A stretch of 64,000 nt of DNA from Bradyrhizobium zhengyangense (GCF_022012435.1 NZ_JAKLUA010000001.1:992001-1056000), one strand, 5' to 3'. Counted from the stretch's first letter, positions 45,112-54,929 are shown. Program-made: numbers and translations. Notes: generated by a model from the letters alone, not told the origin.

Positions 45112-46500
45112 GTGGCGATTGATCTGAAGGCGGTCGAGCAACTCGCTACCGATCAATCCTCGCTCAAGGCGGCCGCCGGCCTTGCCAAGCCGGCGAATTG
45201 GTCCGGCGTCGGCGGCAGCCCGGATGGCGCGCTGATCTGGGGCGAATGCGCGGGCTCCGGCGCCAATCCCTACCGGGTGATGGCGGACCTGCGTGACCTC
45301 GGTAACAAGTGCACCTGCCCGTCGCGCAAATTTCCCTGCAAACATGTGCTCGGCCTGTTGTGGCTGAATGCGGAATCGATCGTGCCGTTCGCGCCCGCCG
45401 ACACGCCGGCCTGGGTCAGCGACTGGCTCGGGCGCAGGCGCGGCACCTCAGCCGCAAAGCCGGCGAGCGCTGGCGCCCCAACGGTCGACAAGGATCTGCG
45501 CGCCGCACGCGCCCTCGAGCCCGAAGCGCCCGAAGATCCGAAGGATGCCGCACGGCGCGAGGCGCAGGCGGCCAAGCGCAACGAAGACACCGAGCGCGCG
45601 ATCCTCGATGCGCTGGATGCGCTGGAGCAATGGATCGGCGATCAGCTCCGCCTGGGATTGTCAAGCTTCATCGATGATGCCACGGCGCGATGCCGGCGCA
45701 TCGCGGCGCGCCTGGTCGACGGCAAGGCCGCGGCGCTCGCCAGCCGGATCGACGAATTGCCCTCCCGCCTGCTCGCGCTCGCCGCCGGCGACCGGCCGCG
45801 CGGGGCGGTCGTCGAGCTTGGCAAGCTGGTGCTGCTCGCGCGCGCCTTCCGGGCAACGCCACGTGACGCCGAGATCCGGCGCGCCGTTGCGACATCGGAG
45901 ACACGCGAGACGGTGCTGGCCGATCCTCAGTCGCCGCGCGTGAACGGGCATTGGGAGGTTCTCGCCGAGCAGGTGCAGACGCGCCGCGACGGTCTGGTCT
46001 CGCAGACCACATGGCTGCTCAACCTTGCCGCGTCAGGCCCGCGCTTCGCCATGCTGCTCGACTTTTTCCCGGCAAGTGCCGGACGTCGCGGTTCAGTTTT
46101 CACCTCAGGCGAGCGCTTCCGGGGCGAGCTCGTCTTCTATCCGTCGCAGCAACCGCTCCGCGCCCTGCTCGTGCGGCGCGACGCCGCGGATGAGACGCTT
46201 GTGTCCGAATGGCCCGCGCCGGGTCACACGCTCTCCGATGCCTTGACGCGGCCGCTGCTGGCCGAGCCGTGGATGATCGAGCTTCCCCTGCTTCTCCCGC
46301 AGGGGCGGATCGCGCGAGACGATTCAGGAGCCGCCTGGTGGCGAGCGGCCGATGGCACGGCCACGCTGCCCGTCGCAGGCAGCGCTGAGGGCTTGCTAAC
46401 CGGCACGGAGCTGACGCGCACCGCCGCGATCTGGTCGGGCAACCGACTCACGATCCTTGCCGCACAGTCTCCCTGGGGTCGGATTGACGGCCATGACTGA
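45112..46500 (+). CDS. SWIM zinc finger protein
   Basis: From GTG 45112 (preceded by GGGAAG) the 462-residue protein has the SWIM motif CTCPSRKFPCKH (C67, C69, C76, H78), which binds zinc and often nucleic acid or partner proteins. The rest is a long helical region rich in R, A and E (a coiled-coil-like stretch near residues 140-180) and a C-terminal half without recognised motifs. The longer frame from 45010 adds residues unlike the domain. It heads a five-gene operon with overlapping ends (next gene starts at 46493). Confidence 0.85.
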   Translation: MAIDLKAVEQLATDQSSLKAAAGLAKPANWSGVGGSPDGALIWGECAGSGANPYRVMADLRDLGNKCTCPSRKFPCKHVLGLLWLNAESIVPFAPADTPAWVSDWLGRRRGTSAAKPASAGAPTVDKDLRAARALEPEAPEDPKDAARREAQAAKRNEDTERAILDALDALEQWIGDQLRLGLSSFIDDATARCRRIAARLVDGKAAALASRIDELPSRLLALAAGDRPRGAVVELGKLVLLARAFRATPRDAEIRRAVATSETRETVLADPQSPRVNGHWEVLAEQVQTRRDGLVSQTTWLLNLAASGPRFAMLLDFFPASAGRRGSVFTSGERFRGELVFYPSQQPLRALLVRRDAADETLVSEWPAPGHTLSDALTRPLLAEPWMIELPLLLPQGRIARDDSGAAWWRAADGTATLPVAGSAEGLLTGTELTRTAAIWSGNRLTILAAQSPWGRIDGHD

Positions 46501-47923
46501 AACAGCGGGCGCAGAAGCGATCTTCGAGGCCATGGGGGCGGTCGTGACGCGCTGGACCATGGGTTCGACCGCAGCCGCTGCGGCTTCGTTCTGGCGAACT
46601 GAACTTGGCGACGATCCCGTCGAGGCCGAGTTGCGGCTGCTCGCTCTGTCCGGCCAATTCCTCGGCGCAACCGTGACGGCCGAGCCGGCGTCTGCGTTGC
46701 GCGTGCTGCCCGACATTCCCCCGCTTGCACTGCCGACCGTAGCAGAGGCGCTGCGACCGCTGGTGCGCCGGATCCTTGCGGCGAGCAAGGACGCAGCGTC
46801 CAGAACCGAGCTCGTCCACTTCCTCGCCGCACGCGGCTGGACGACCCATCCTGCCGACTGGATGCCTGATGCAAGCGACGAGGACGCGCCCGATGTCTAC
46901 GCCGCGTGGCGCGACTGGAGCGCATTCACCGCTGCCGGCGCTACGACGCAGCGACAGACGAACGACCAGATCACAGTAGAGAATTGGGAAGACTTCTGGC
47001 CCGCCGCGCGCAAGGCCGCGTTGATCGGCTTGAGGCGGCGCGATCCATCAGCGGCACGCGCGCTGCTTGAAGCAAAAGTCGGCAACGAAAATGCCGATGC
47101 GCGGCTGCGCCTGGTGTCCCTGCTTTCGGAGCGGTTGTCCGATGACGACGTTGCCTTTCTCGAAGGCCTCGTAGCGAACGATCGCGCGCCGAAGGTCAAG
47201 GCGCTTGCAACATCCATGCTCGCCCGACTCGGCCACGGTCCCGCCGCGGGCGAGGATATCGCGGAGCTTGCCGGCTTCTTCTCGGTGAAGACGAAGGGGC
47301 TGCTGCGCCGCTCTCGCGTGATCGACTTTCAAACGCCCAAAACGCCGGCACGATGGCAACGACGGAAAGCCCTGCTCGACGGCACCGACCTGACATCGTT
47401 CGCCGGCGCGCTCGGCCTTGCCCCGCAGGACTTGATCGCTGCCTGGGACTGGAAGGTGGACCCGGCGGCCGATGCCGGGCTGATCAAGTTGATTATAGAG
47501 ACCGGCACCGATGCGCAGCTTGTACAGGCAGCCGAGATCGTCAGCGAACATGATGCGACCGGCCTCATCGTGGCGCTTGCACCGCGTCTCGCCCCCACTG
47601 AGCGAGCCAAATTCGCCGTGGCTGGTTTGCGCACGCACGGTTTCCGCTTCGAGATAGCGCAGGTGATCGCCGGCGTTGCGGCGCGCCTCGACGATCCGCT
47701 CTCGGCGCCGGCTGGCGCAAAACTGCTGGCCGAGATCAGGCGCGACGACGCCAAGCCGTCGGACCATGCTGAGGAATTTCACGCGCTGGGCGTGCTCGCC
47801 TCGCAGGCGGCGGCGCAGCAGACCTCGCAGCGCCTGACGGCTGCGGGCCTGCTGCAAGGCGACCCGCGCCTCGACATGCTGCGGCTCAACGCCGCGTTGG
47901 ACGATCAAGGAGAGAAGCCATGA
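46493..47923 (+). CDS. DUF5691-type protein of the SWIM-MoxR operon
   Basis: This 476-residue protein starts at ATG 46493, overlapping the SWIM gene by 8 bp. It is a helical, leucine- and alanine-rich protein with repeat-like segments (HEAT-like pattern: DARLRLVSLLSERLSDDDVAFLEGLVANDRAPKVKALATSMLARLG; FFSVKTKGLLRRSRVI). Assignment to DUF5691 rests mainly on its place between SWIM and MoxR genes, as I recall the family. No catalytic motif is visible. A scaffold or substrate-binding role is plausible. Confidence 0.65.
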   Translation: MTETAGAEAIFEAMGAVVTRWTMGSTAAAAASFWRTELGDDPVEAELRLLALSGQFLGATVTAEPASALRVLPDIPPLALPTVAEALRPLVRRILAASKDAASRTELVHFLAARGWTTHPADWMPDASDEDAPDVYAAWRDWSAFTAAGATTQRQTNDQITVENWEDFWPAARKAALIGLRRRDPSAARALLEAKVGNENADARLRLVSLLSERLSDDDVAFLEGLVANDRAPKVKALATSMLARLGHGPAAGEDIAELAGFFSVKTKGLLRRSRVIDFQTPKTPARWQRRKALLDGTDLTSFAGALGLAPQDLIAAWDWKVDPAADAGLIKLIIETGTDAQLVQAAEIVSEHDATGLIVALAPRLAPTERAKFAVAGLRTHGFRFEIAQVIAGVAARLDDPLSAPAGAKLLAEIRRDDAKPSDHAEEFHALGVLASQAAAQQTSQRLTAAGLLQGDPRLDMLRLNAALDDQGEKP

Positions 47924-48996
47924 GCGAGAAACTGCGGTTACCCGCCGAGGACAGCTTTGCGAGCGAGCTGAAGGCGCTCGCCGCCGGCGAAGGGCATCGC
48001 CCGCCGGGCTGGGCGCTCTCGCCGCGCCAGGTCGTGACCTATCTGATGGGCGGCAAGGCGGCCGACGGCACCACGATCACACCCAAATATGTCGGCGACA
48101 AGCGGCTGATCGAGACCGCCGTTGCGACGCTTGCGACCGATCGTGCGCTGCTCTTGCTCGGCGTGCCCGGCACGGCCAAGTCGTGGGTCTCCGAGCATCT
48201 GGCCGCCGGCGTCACCGGCGATTCCACGCTCGTGATCCAGTGCACCGCAGGGACCGACGAGAACCAGATCCGCTACGGCTGGAACTATGCCCAGCTGCTT
48301 GCCCACGGACCGAGCCGAGAAGCGCTGGTGCCGACCCCGCTGATGCGCGCAATGGAGGGCGGCAAGCTCTGTCGCTTCGAGGAGCTGACGCGCATGGGCA
48401 GCGACGTGCAGGACACGCTGATCACTGTACTGTCCGAAAAGATGATGCCGATCCCGGAGCTCAACACCGCCGTCTATGCGCAGCGCGGCTTTAACATCAT
48501 CGCGACCGCCAACAATCGCGACAAGGGCGTGAACGAGCTGTCATCCGCGCTCAAGCGCCGCTTCAACGTCGTCGTGCTGCCGCTGCCTGACAGCGCCGAG
48601 GAAGTAGTGTCGATCGTAGTCAAGCGCGTCGGCGAGATGGCGCAGAACCTCGATCTGCCCGCACCGAAGAACGTCGCCGACGAGGTGGCGCGGGTTGTCG
48701 CGATCTTCCGCGAGTTGCGCTCGGGCTCGACCGAGGACGGCAAGGTCGCACTGAAATCTCCCTCCGGCGGCCTTTCGACCGCCGAGGCGATCGCGGTGAT
48801 GGTCGGCGGCATCAGCCAGGCAACCTTCTTCAACGACGGCAAGCTGACGCCGGAGACGCTGGCAAGCAACATGATCGGCGCGGTGGTCAAGGATCCCGTG
48901 CAGGACGCCGCGGTGCTCGGCGAATATCTCGAGACCGTGCTGAAGAAAAAGCGCGGCTTCGAAGGCTATTATGCCTCGCTGACCGATCTGATCTGA
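47920..48996 (+). CDS. MoxR-family AAA+ ATPase
   Basis: The 358-residue ATPase has Walker A GVPGTAKS (81-88), a Walker B equivalent at GKLCRFEELTR (RFEE at 152-155), sensor 1 ATANNRDKGVNEL and arginine-finger ALKRRFNVVVLPLP. MoxR proteins work with vWA proteins as chaperone-like pairs that insert cofactors or activate partners. It overlaps the upstream gene (ATGA) and is the only ATPase of the operon. The missing acidic second residue of a canonical DEP-type Walker B is family-typical variation here, not proof of inactivity. Confidence 0.93.
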   Translation: MSEKLRLPAEDSFASELKALAAGEGHRPPGWALSPRQVVTYLMGGKAADGTTITPKYVGDKRLIETAVATLATDRALLLLGVPGTAKSWVSEHLAAGVTGDSTLVIQCTAGTDENQIRYGWNYAQLLAHGPSREALVPTPLMRAMEGGKLCRFEELTRMGSDVQDTLITVLSEKMMPIPELNTAVYAQRGFNIIATANNRDKGVNELSSALKRRFNVVVLPLPDSAEEVVSIVVKRVGEMAQNLDLPAPKNVADEVARVVAIFRELRSGSTEDGKVALKSPSGGLSTAEAIAVMVGGISQATFFNDGKLTPETLASNMIGAVVKDPVQDAAVLGEYLETVLKKKRGFEGYYASLTDLI

Positions 48997-49000
48997 CATC

Positions 49001-51226
49001 ATGGCCGGCGACGTCCATCTCTTCGGCATCCGGCACCATGGGCCGGGATCAGCGCGGCGGCTGGTCGAAGCCCTCGACGCGCTCCAGCCCGTCGCGATGC
49101 TGATCGAGGGCCCTGCGGATGCCTCCGACCTGCTGCCGATGCTCGCCTCCCCCGAAATGGTGACGCCGGTAGCGCTGCTCACTTACGCCGAAGACAATCC
49201 GGCCAACGCCAGCTTCTTTCCCTTCGCCGCCTATTCACCGGAATACCAAGCCGCCTGCTGGGCCGTGCGGCACGGCGCGGCCTTGCGCTTCATCGATCTG
49301 CCTGCCTCCGACAGGTTGGGAGCCTCAGCCGCGGACATCGCCGGGGAAATTGCCGCGCGATCGGAGGAGGATCCGGTCAGCCGTGATCCGATCGGGGCGC
49401 TCGCTACCGCTGCTGGCTATGACGACGGCGAGTCCTGGTGGTCCGACGTCATCGAGGAAAATCCAGCGACAGGTCCTGTGTTCGCGGCCGTGGCCGATGC
49501 GATGGCGGCGCTGCGCGCGGACGAAAAGGCGGTATCGACCCGGGAGGCCGCGCGCGAGGCGCATATGCGGATCGAGATCGCCAAGGCGGCGAAGGAGTGC
49601 GACGGTGCCGTCGCGGTCGTCTGCGGCGCCTGGCACGTGCCGGCGCTGGCCGAGCGTCGCAGCCTCGCGACCGACCGCGAATTGCTCAAGGGGCGGCCGA
49701 AGACGAAGATCAAGGCGACCTGGGCGCCGTGGACCGCGCCGCGCCTGTCGCGCGCGAGCGGCTATGGCGCAGGCGTGGTCGCGCCCGGCTGGTGCGCGCA
49801 TCTCTGGGAGACGCACGACGGCGACCGCGTCGCCCTTTGGCTTGCCAAGGTAACGCGTGTGCTGCGCGATCGCGGTCATTTCGTCTCGACCGCCTCCGTG
49901 ATCGAGGCGCAGCGTCTCGGCGTGGCGCTGGCGGCATTGCGCGAACGGCCCTCGCCCGGCTTCGAGGAGCTGCGCCAGGCGGCGATCGCGTGCCTGTGCA
50001 ACGGCGAGCGCGCCATGTGGAACGACATCGCCGCCGAGCTCCTGGTCGGCGCGGGCGTCGGCTCGATTCCGTCGGCGACGCCGCTGGCGCCGCTGCTGGA
50101 AGATCTCCAAAGACAACAGAAGGCGACGAGGCTGAAACCGGAAGCGCTCGAACGGCCGCTGACACTCGATCTGCGCAGCGAAAGCGGGCTGATGCGCTCG
50201 ACGCTGCTGCACCGGCTCAATGCGCTCGACGTGCCCTGGGGACGGTTGACGGACGCCGGCCGCAGCCGCGGGACGTTCCGCGAAAACTGGCAGCTGCGCT
50301 GGGAGCCGGAATTCGCGGTGCGGCTGGTCGAGAACCTGCTCTATGGCTCGACCATCATGGAAGCCGCTGCCGGCCGCCTGATCGAAGCCATGGGCAAGGA
50401 GAGCGAGCTCGGCGCGCTGGCGGGCCTCGTGCGCAACGCCATGATCGCGGATCTGCCTGGGGCCACCGAATCCGGCATCGCGGCGCTCGAAACCAAGGCA
50501 GCCCTCACCAGCGACGGCCAGTCGCTGCTCGACGCGCTGCCGCCGATGGCCGACATCCTGCGCTATGGCGAGGCGCGTGCCGGCACCGCCCAGCATCTCG
50601 CGGCCCTGATGCCGCGGATCGTGGTACAGGCGGCGCTTGCCCTGCCCTACGCCGCGCGCAATCTGGATGTTCCTGCCGCAGCCAAGCTGCGCGGCGCGAT
50701 CCTCGCGGGCGATGCGGCGATCCAGCTGGCCCAGCTCGAGACCGACGTCGTGGCCGGATGGCGCGCGGCGCTGACGGCCTTGCTGCACGATGGCCAGGCC
50801 ACCCGGCTGATCGCCGGCACTGCGGCACGGCTATTGTACGAGGCGGAGTTGCTGGCGGCCGATCACACCGCCGACCTGCTGGCGCGGATGCTGTCGCCGG
50901 GCACGCCAATTGCCGACGCAGCAGGTTTCTTCGAAGGTTTCTTCGAGGGCGCAGGCCAGCGGCTGATCCACGACGCGGCGCTGCGCGGCGCGGTCGACGG
51001 CTGGCTGCTGTCTCTCGATGACGACGCCTTCACTGCCAGCCTGCCGCTGTTTCGCCGCGTCTTCTCGGCACTGGACCGCAACGAGCGCAGGCGGCTGATG
51101 GACGCGTTGTTTGCTCGGAACAGCGGCGGCGCGAAAGGATATCGGCTGATCGCAGATGCCGCCGCGATCTGGCAGCAGCACGAGGCGCGCGTGATCGCGC
51201 TGCTGAACGCCGGAGCCCCCCGATGA
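49001..51226 (+). CDS. DUF5682-type protein of the SWIM-MoxR operon
   Basis: This 741-residue protein starts MAGDVHLFGIRHHGPGSARRLVEALDALQPVAMLIEGPADASDLLPML, a pattern I associate with DUF5682. The first 300 residues resemble a TraB/PrgY-like or hydrolase-like domain (GAWHVPAL near residue 208; H-x-H and RHHGPGSARR at the N-terminus). The rest is helical. No standard catalytic motif can be named. It starts four bases after the MoxR stop and overlaps the vWA gene, so it is translated with them. It may be the effector or the client-binding part (inference). Confidence 0.7.
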   Translation: MAGDVHLFGIRHHGPGSARRLVEALDALQPVAMLIEGPADASDLLPMLASPEMVTPVALLTYAEDNPANASFFPFAAYSPEYQAACWAVRHGAALRFIDLPASDRLGASAADIAGEIAARSEEDPVSRDPIGALATAAGYDDGESWWSDVIEENPATGPVFAAVADAMAALRADEKAVSTREAAREAHMRIEIAKAAKECDGAVAVVCGAWHVPALAERRSLATDRELLKGRPKTKIKATWAPWTAPRLSRASGYGAGVVAPGWCAHLWETHDGDRVALWLAKVTRVLRDRGHFVSTASVIEAQRLGVALAALRERPSPGFEELRQAAIACLCNGERAMWNDIAAELLVGAGVGSIPSATPLAPLLEDLQRQQKATRLKPEALERPLTLDLRSESGLMRSTLLHRLNALDVPWGRLTDAGRSRGTFRENWQLRWEPEFAVRLVENLLYGSTIMEAAAGRLIEAMGKESELGALAGLVRNAMIADLPGATESGIAALETKAALTSDGQSLLDALPPMADILRYGEARAGTAQHLAALMPRIVVQAALALPYAARNLDVPAAAKLRGAILAGDAAIQLAQLETDVVAGWRAALTALLHDGQATRLIAGTAARLLYEAELLAADHTADLLARMLSPGTPIADAAGFFEGFFEGAGQRLIHDAALRGAVDGWLLSLDDDAFTASLPLFRRVFSALDRNERRRLMDALFARNSGGAKGYRLIADAAAIWQQHEARVIALLNAGAPR

Positions 51227-52404
51227 GCGAGACCGACGAGCGCAATCGCCGATGGACGCTGGCCCTCGGCGTTGACGCAGAGGATGCCGAAAACACAAGC
51301 GCGCTCTCCGACAGCGACCGCCGCATGTCCGAAGCCTTGACGGCGCTCTACGGCAACGGCGACGACGCGCCGAAGAAGGGCCGCGGCGGTCTCGGCGGCT
51401 CGGCACCCCGTGTCGCGAAATGGCTTGGAGATATCAGGGAGTTCTTCCCGGCTCCTGTGGTCCAGGTGATCCAGAAGGACGCGTTCGAGCGCAAGGGGCT
51501 GCGCCAGATGCTGCTCGAGCCGGAATTCCTCGCAACCGTCGAAGCCGACGTGAACCTGATCGCCGACCTCGTCGCGCTGCGTGGTGTGATGCCCGAGAAG
51601 ACCAAGGAGACCGCACGGATCGTCATCGCCAAGGTGGTGGCCGAGCTGATGGAACGGCTCGAGCGACGCACGGCGGACGCGGTCCGTGGTGCGCTGAATC
51701 GCTCGCTGCGAACCAATCGCCCGCGCTTTGCCGACATCGACTGGCCGCGCACCATCAAGGCCAATCTGCGCCATTACCAGGCAGAGTATCGCACCGTGGT
51801 GCCGGAACGGCTGATCGGCTTCCTGCGCCAGCAGCGTCGCATCGTCGATCTCGAGGAAGTCATTCTGTGCGTAGACCAGTCGGGGTCGATGGCAAGCTCC
51901 GTCGTCTATGCCTCGATCTTCGCGGCGGTGATGGCCTCGCTGCCTGTTGTCGCGACCAAGCTCGTCTGTTTCGACACTGCGATCGTCGACCTGACCGAAG
52001 ACCTCGCCGATCCCGTCGAGGTCCTGTTCGGCGTTCAGCTCGGCGGCGGCACCGACATCAACAGCGCGGTCGCCTATTGCGAGGAGCGCATCGAGCGCCC
52101 GTCCAAGGCGCATCTGATCCTGATCACCGATCTCTATGAAGGCGGCAATGCGGATGCGCTGGTCGACCGGCTGGCCCGGCTCGCGACGCGCGGGATCAAC
52201 GTGATCGTGCTGCTGGCGCTGACTGACACCGGCCGTCCGTCCTACGACCCCGTGCTTTCGGCAAGAGTTGCCAGTCTTGGCATCCCCGTCTTTGCCTGCA
52301 CGCCGGATCAGTTTCCCGACCTGATGGCAACCGCGCTGAAGCGCGAGGATGTTGCGGATTGGGCGGCCGACCAGGATATCAAGCTGATCCGGTCCGAAGG
52401 GTGA
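51223..52404 (+). CDS. vWA (CoxE-like) domain protein
   Basis: This 393-residue protein has an N-terminal helical region (about 1-200) and a C-terminal von Willebrand A domain with MIDAS DQSGSM (D218, S220, S222), then GGGTDINSAVAYCEERI and LITDLYEGG. It overlaps the DUF5682 gene (ATGA) and closes the operon. MoxR-vWA pairs normally work together as metal-dependent chaperones or as part of defence-like systems. Confidence 0.92.
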   Translation: MSETDERNRRWTLALGVDAEDAENTSALSDSDRRMSEALTALYGNGDDAPKKGRGGLGGSAPRVAKWLGDIREFFPAPVVQVIQKDAFERKGLRQMLLEPEFLATVEADVNLIADLVALRGVMPEKTKETARIVIAKVVAELMERLERRTADAVRGALNRSLRTNRPRFADIDWPRTIKANLRHYQAEYRTVVPERLIGFLRQQRRIVDLEEVILCVDQSGSMASSVVYASIFAAVMASLPVVATKLVCFDTAIVDLTEDLADPVEVLFGVQLGGGTDINSAVAYCEERIERPSKAHLILITDLYEGGNADALVDRLARLATRGINVIVLLALTDTGRPSYDPVLSARVASLGIPVFACTPDQFPDLMATALKREDVADWAADQDIKLIRSEG

Positions 52405-52476
52405 CCGGTTTGGGGTCCAGAACCGTCGCAGCGGCGCGGCCGCCACGAGATCATCCGCTCGCCATTGACTGAAGCA

Positions 52477-52500
52477 ATTATCTGACTAAAGTCAGATAAT
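52477..52500. promoter_or_regulatory. Perfect operator palindrome over the marR-GNAT start
   Basis: ATTATCTGACT (52477-52487), AA, AGTCAGATAAT (52490-52500). The arms are perfect 11-bp inverted copies and the last two bases are the A and T of the ATG at 52499. Such a site would let the MarR-type N-terminal domain of the downstream protein block its own translation or transcription start. Confidence 0.75.
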
Positions 52501-53377
52501 GCTCGACCCCATCTCCCGCGTCCGCCGCTTCAACCGCGCCGTGACCTCCGCCGTCGGCGCGCTCGATACGTCCTTCCTCGGGCGCGGGCGGCCGCTCGGG
52601 GCGGCGCGTGTGCTCAACGCGATCGGACACGGGCGCTCCGAAATCGGCGAGATCCGCGATTATCTCGGCCTCGATTCCGGGTTGATGAGCCGGCTATTGC
52701 GCGGCCTGGAAGACGAAGGCCTGGTCGAGACGCACGCGCATGAGGAGGATGCGCGGCGCCGCGTGGTGAGCCTGACGCGCACAGGCAAGCGCGAGTTCGC
52801 AGCCTATGAGGACTTGTCGAACAGTCAGGCCGAAGGTTTTCTTGCCCGCAACTCGCAACGCGAGGCGCTGCTTGCGGCGATGGATTTAATCGCCTCCGCG
52901 CTGACACGCGACCGCATCGCGCTCACCGAATTGGACCCGCGCAGCGACGCGGCGCGCTACTGCCTGGCTGAGTACTACGCCGAGCTCAGCCGCCGCTTCA
53001 AACAAGGCTTTGACGTTTCACTGTCACGCGATCCTGACGCCAAGGACATGCGCCGGCCGCGCGGCAGCTTCATCGTGGCGATGTCGGACACGCTGCCGAT
53101 CGGCTGCGTCGGCCTGAAGGGCACCGACCACGGCTATGCCGAGATCAAGCGTCTCTGGGTCGCCCCTTCCGCGCGCGGATTGGGGCTGGGCAAGCGCCTG
53201 ATGGACAGGACTGAAGAGGCCGCGCGCTCGCTCGGCATCGCGCTGTTGCGGCTCGACACCAACAGCGCGCTGCCGGAGGCTGGTCAGCTCTATCGCACCA
53301 CCGGCTGGCGCGAGATCCCGCGCTTCAACGACGACCCGTATCCGGACCTGTTCTTCGAGAAACAGATCCGGTCGTAG
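52499..53377 (+). CDS. MarR-GNAT fusion regulator/acetyltransferase
   Basis: The 292-residue protein joins an N-terminal MarR-like winged helix (ARVLNAIGHGRSEIGEIRDYLGLDSGLMSRLLRGLEDEGLVETHAHEEDARRRVVSLTRTGKREF) to a C-terminal GNAT domain (IKRLWVAPSARGLGLGKRLMDRTEEAARSLGIALLRLDTN). Such fusions sense and acetylate an effector. The start codon sits in a perfect 24-bp palindrome, so autoregulation is likely. A MFS transporter gene on the opposite strand follows within 7 bp. Confidence 0.93.
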   Translation: MLDPISRVRRFNRAVTSAVGALDTSFLGRGRPLGAARVLNAIGHGRSEIGEIRDYLGLDSGLMSRLLRGLEDEGLVETHAHEEDARRRVVSLTRTGKREFAAYEDLSNSQAEGFLARNSQREALLAAMDLIASALTRDRIALTELDPRSDAARYCLAEYYAELSRRFKQGFDVSLSRDPDAKDMRRPRGSFIVAMSDTLPIGCVGLKGTDHGYAEIKRLWVAPSARGLGLGKRLMDRTEEAARSLGIALLRLDTNSALPEAGQLYRTTGWREIPRFNDDPYPDLFFEKQIRS

Positions 53378-53383
53378 AGTTCG

Positions 53384-54610
53384 TCACGCCGCCACGGGCG
53401 CTGGAGCCGGCTCGGCTTGCGGCTTCGGGAACGGGCGGAACGTCATCGCCATCAGGAACGCGCCCAGGCCCATCGCCCAGGAGCCGATATAGAGCCAGGC
53501 GTAGCTGGAGAACGCATCGTAGATCATGCCGCCGGCGAGCGGGCCGGTCGCCATGCCGAGGCTGCCGGCCATCGCCGTGCCGCCGATCACGGTGCCCATC
53601 ATCTTGAGCGGAAAGTTTTCACGGATGATCACGGCATAGAGCGGCATGGTGCCGGCATAGATGAAGCCGAACACCGTCGCGACCGCGTAGAAGGTCGTGA
53701 GCTGGTGAGCAAAGACATAAGCGAGCGCGCCGAAGGCTTGCGCGAACAGGCCCGAGACCAGCACGCGCTTGGCACCGAGGCGATCGCCCATCAGGCCGAA
53801 GGCGATGCGGCCGCCGAGGCCGGCGAGACCCTCGACACTGTAAATCGTCACCGCCGAGATCAGCGGGATGCCGCAGCTTACGGCGTAGCTGACCGTGTGG
53901 ATGATCGGGCCGGAATGGGTGGCGCAGCAGAAGAAATTGGTGGCGAGCAGGATCAGGAATTGCGGGGAGCGCAACGCCTCGCCCACCGTCATGTCGGCCT
54001 GCGGGCCACCCGGGCCTGCTGCCTGACCTTGCGGATGCGCGAGCGCCGGCGGACGGCGCACCAGGAGCGCGACCGGGATCATGATGACGGCAACCACCAG
54101 CGATATGATCTGCATCGCGGTGCGCCAGTCATGATGCGACACCAGCCAGGCCGCGAGCGGCGCCATCGTCATCGGCGCCACGCCCATGCCGGCCGACACC
54201 AGCGAGACGGCGAGGCCGCGATGGGTGTCGAACCAACCGGTGACGGTCGCCATCATCGGTGCAAAGATCGCAGCGCAGGATGCGCCGACCAAGAGGCCGA
54301 ACACGAACTGGAACGCGATCAGCGAGGTCGCGTGGCTCGCGGCGAACAGGCTGAGCGCCAGCACGGTCGACCCGGTGAGCACCACCGGCAGCGGACCGAA
54401 CCTGTCCGTCAGCGTGCCCCAGATCATGCTGCTGCAGGCCATCGCCAGGAATCCGATGGTCATCGCGCTGGAGATGCCGGTCACCGACCAACCGGTGTCC
54501 TTCGCGATCGGCTGCAGGAACACCGGCAGCGAAAACATGCCGCCGATGGCGACGCATCCGAGCAAGCCGCCGGCGGCGACGATCACCCAGCGATATCTGG
54601 AAGAGGTCAT
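53384..54610 (-). CDS. MFS transporter
   Basis: The 408-residue protein has twelve helices and MFS motif A (WGTLTDRFGPLPVVL); MFS-type LGGRIAFGLMGDRLGAKR follows between helices 8 and 9. GWFDTHRGLAVSLVSAGMGVAP resembles OFA/monocarboxylate-type porters such as oxalate or formate transporters. The substrate is unproven. An adjacent convergent regulator-acetyltransferase may relate to it functionally, but that is a guess. Confidence 0.88.
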   Translation of the reverse strand: MTSSRYRWVIVAAGGLLGCVAIGGMFSLPVFLQPIAKDTGWSVTGISSAMTIGFLAMACSSMIWGTLTDRFGPLPVVLTGSTVLALSLFAASHATSLIAFQFVFGLLVGASCAAIFAPMMATVTGWFDTHRGLAVSLVSAGMGVAPMTMAPLAAWLVSHHDWRTAMQIISLVVAVIMIPVALLVRRPPALAHPQGQAAGPGGPQADMTVGEALRSPQFLILLATNFFCCATHSGPIIHTVSYAVSCGIPLISAVTIYSVEGLAGLGGRIAFGLMGDRLGAKRVLVSGLFAQAFGALAYVFAHQLTTFYAVATVFGFIYAGTMPLYAVIIRENFPLKMMGTVIGGTAMAGSLGMATGPLAGGMIYDAFSSYAWLYIGSWAMGLGAFLMAMTFRPFPKPQAEPAPAPVAA

Positions 54611-54929
54611 CTTGGTCTCCCGTCAGGTCTCTCTGGGTGGAAGACGAATGGAAATGGCAAAAGCAGACAGGCGATCCTACTTTATTTCGCAGACCGTCGC
54701 GACCGCGCACAGCCGGACGGAGCCCGAAATCCCGTCCGGTCACCGCAAACGCGAAAACAACCCCATGCACAGTAGACGGCCGCAGCGGGAACACCGACTT
54801 TGATGCTGACAACTCCTGACTCCGGAACCTGCCGCGCCAAAGCCGCGATTTGACACGTCGGGCAAAACACCGGCATCATGGCATCATCCCGACAATTCGA
54901 TTGCACCGCGCCTCTGGCGCCGAGACTTC
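54611..54929. other. 319-bp non-coding stretch before the deformylase-like gene
   Basis: No gene is supported. CCGGACGG (54713-54720) pairs with CCGTCCGG (54732-54739). CCCCATGCACAGTAG and GATTTGACACGTCGGGCAAAACACC look like sequences I associate with recurring intergenic elements in Bradyrhizobium, but no second copy lies here. Short runs near 54880 may hold the promoter of the downstream gene. Confidence 0.5.
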
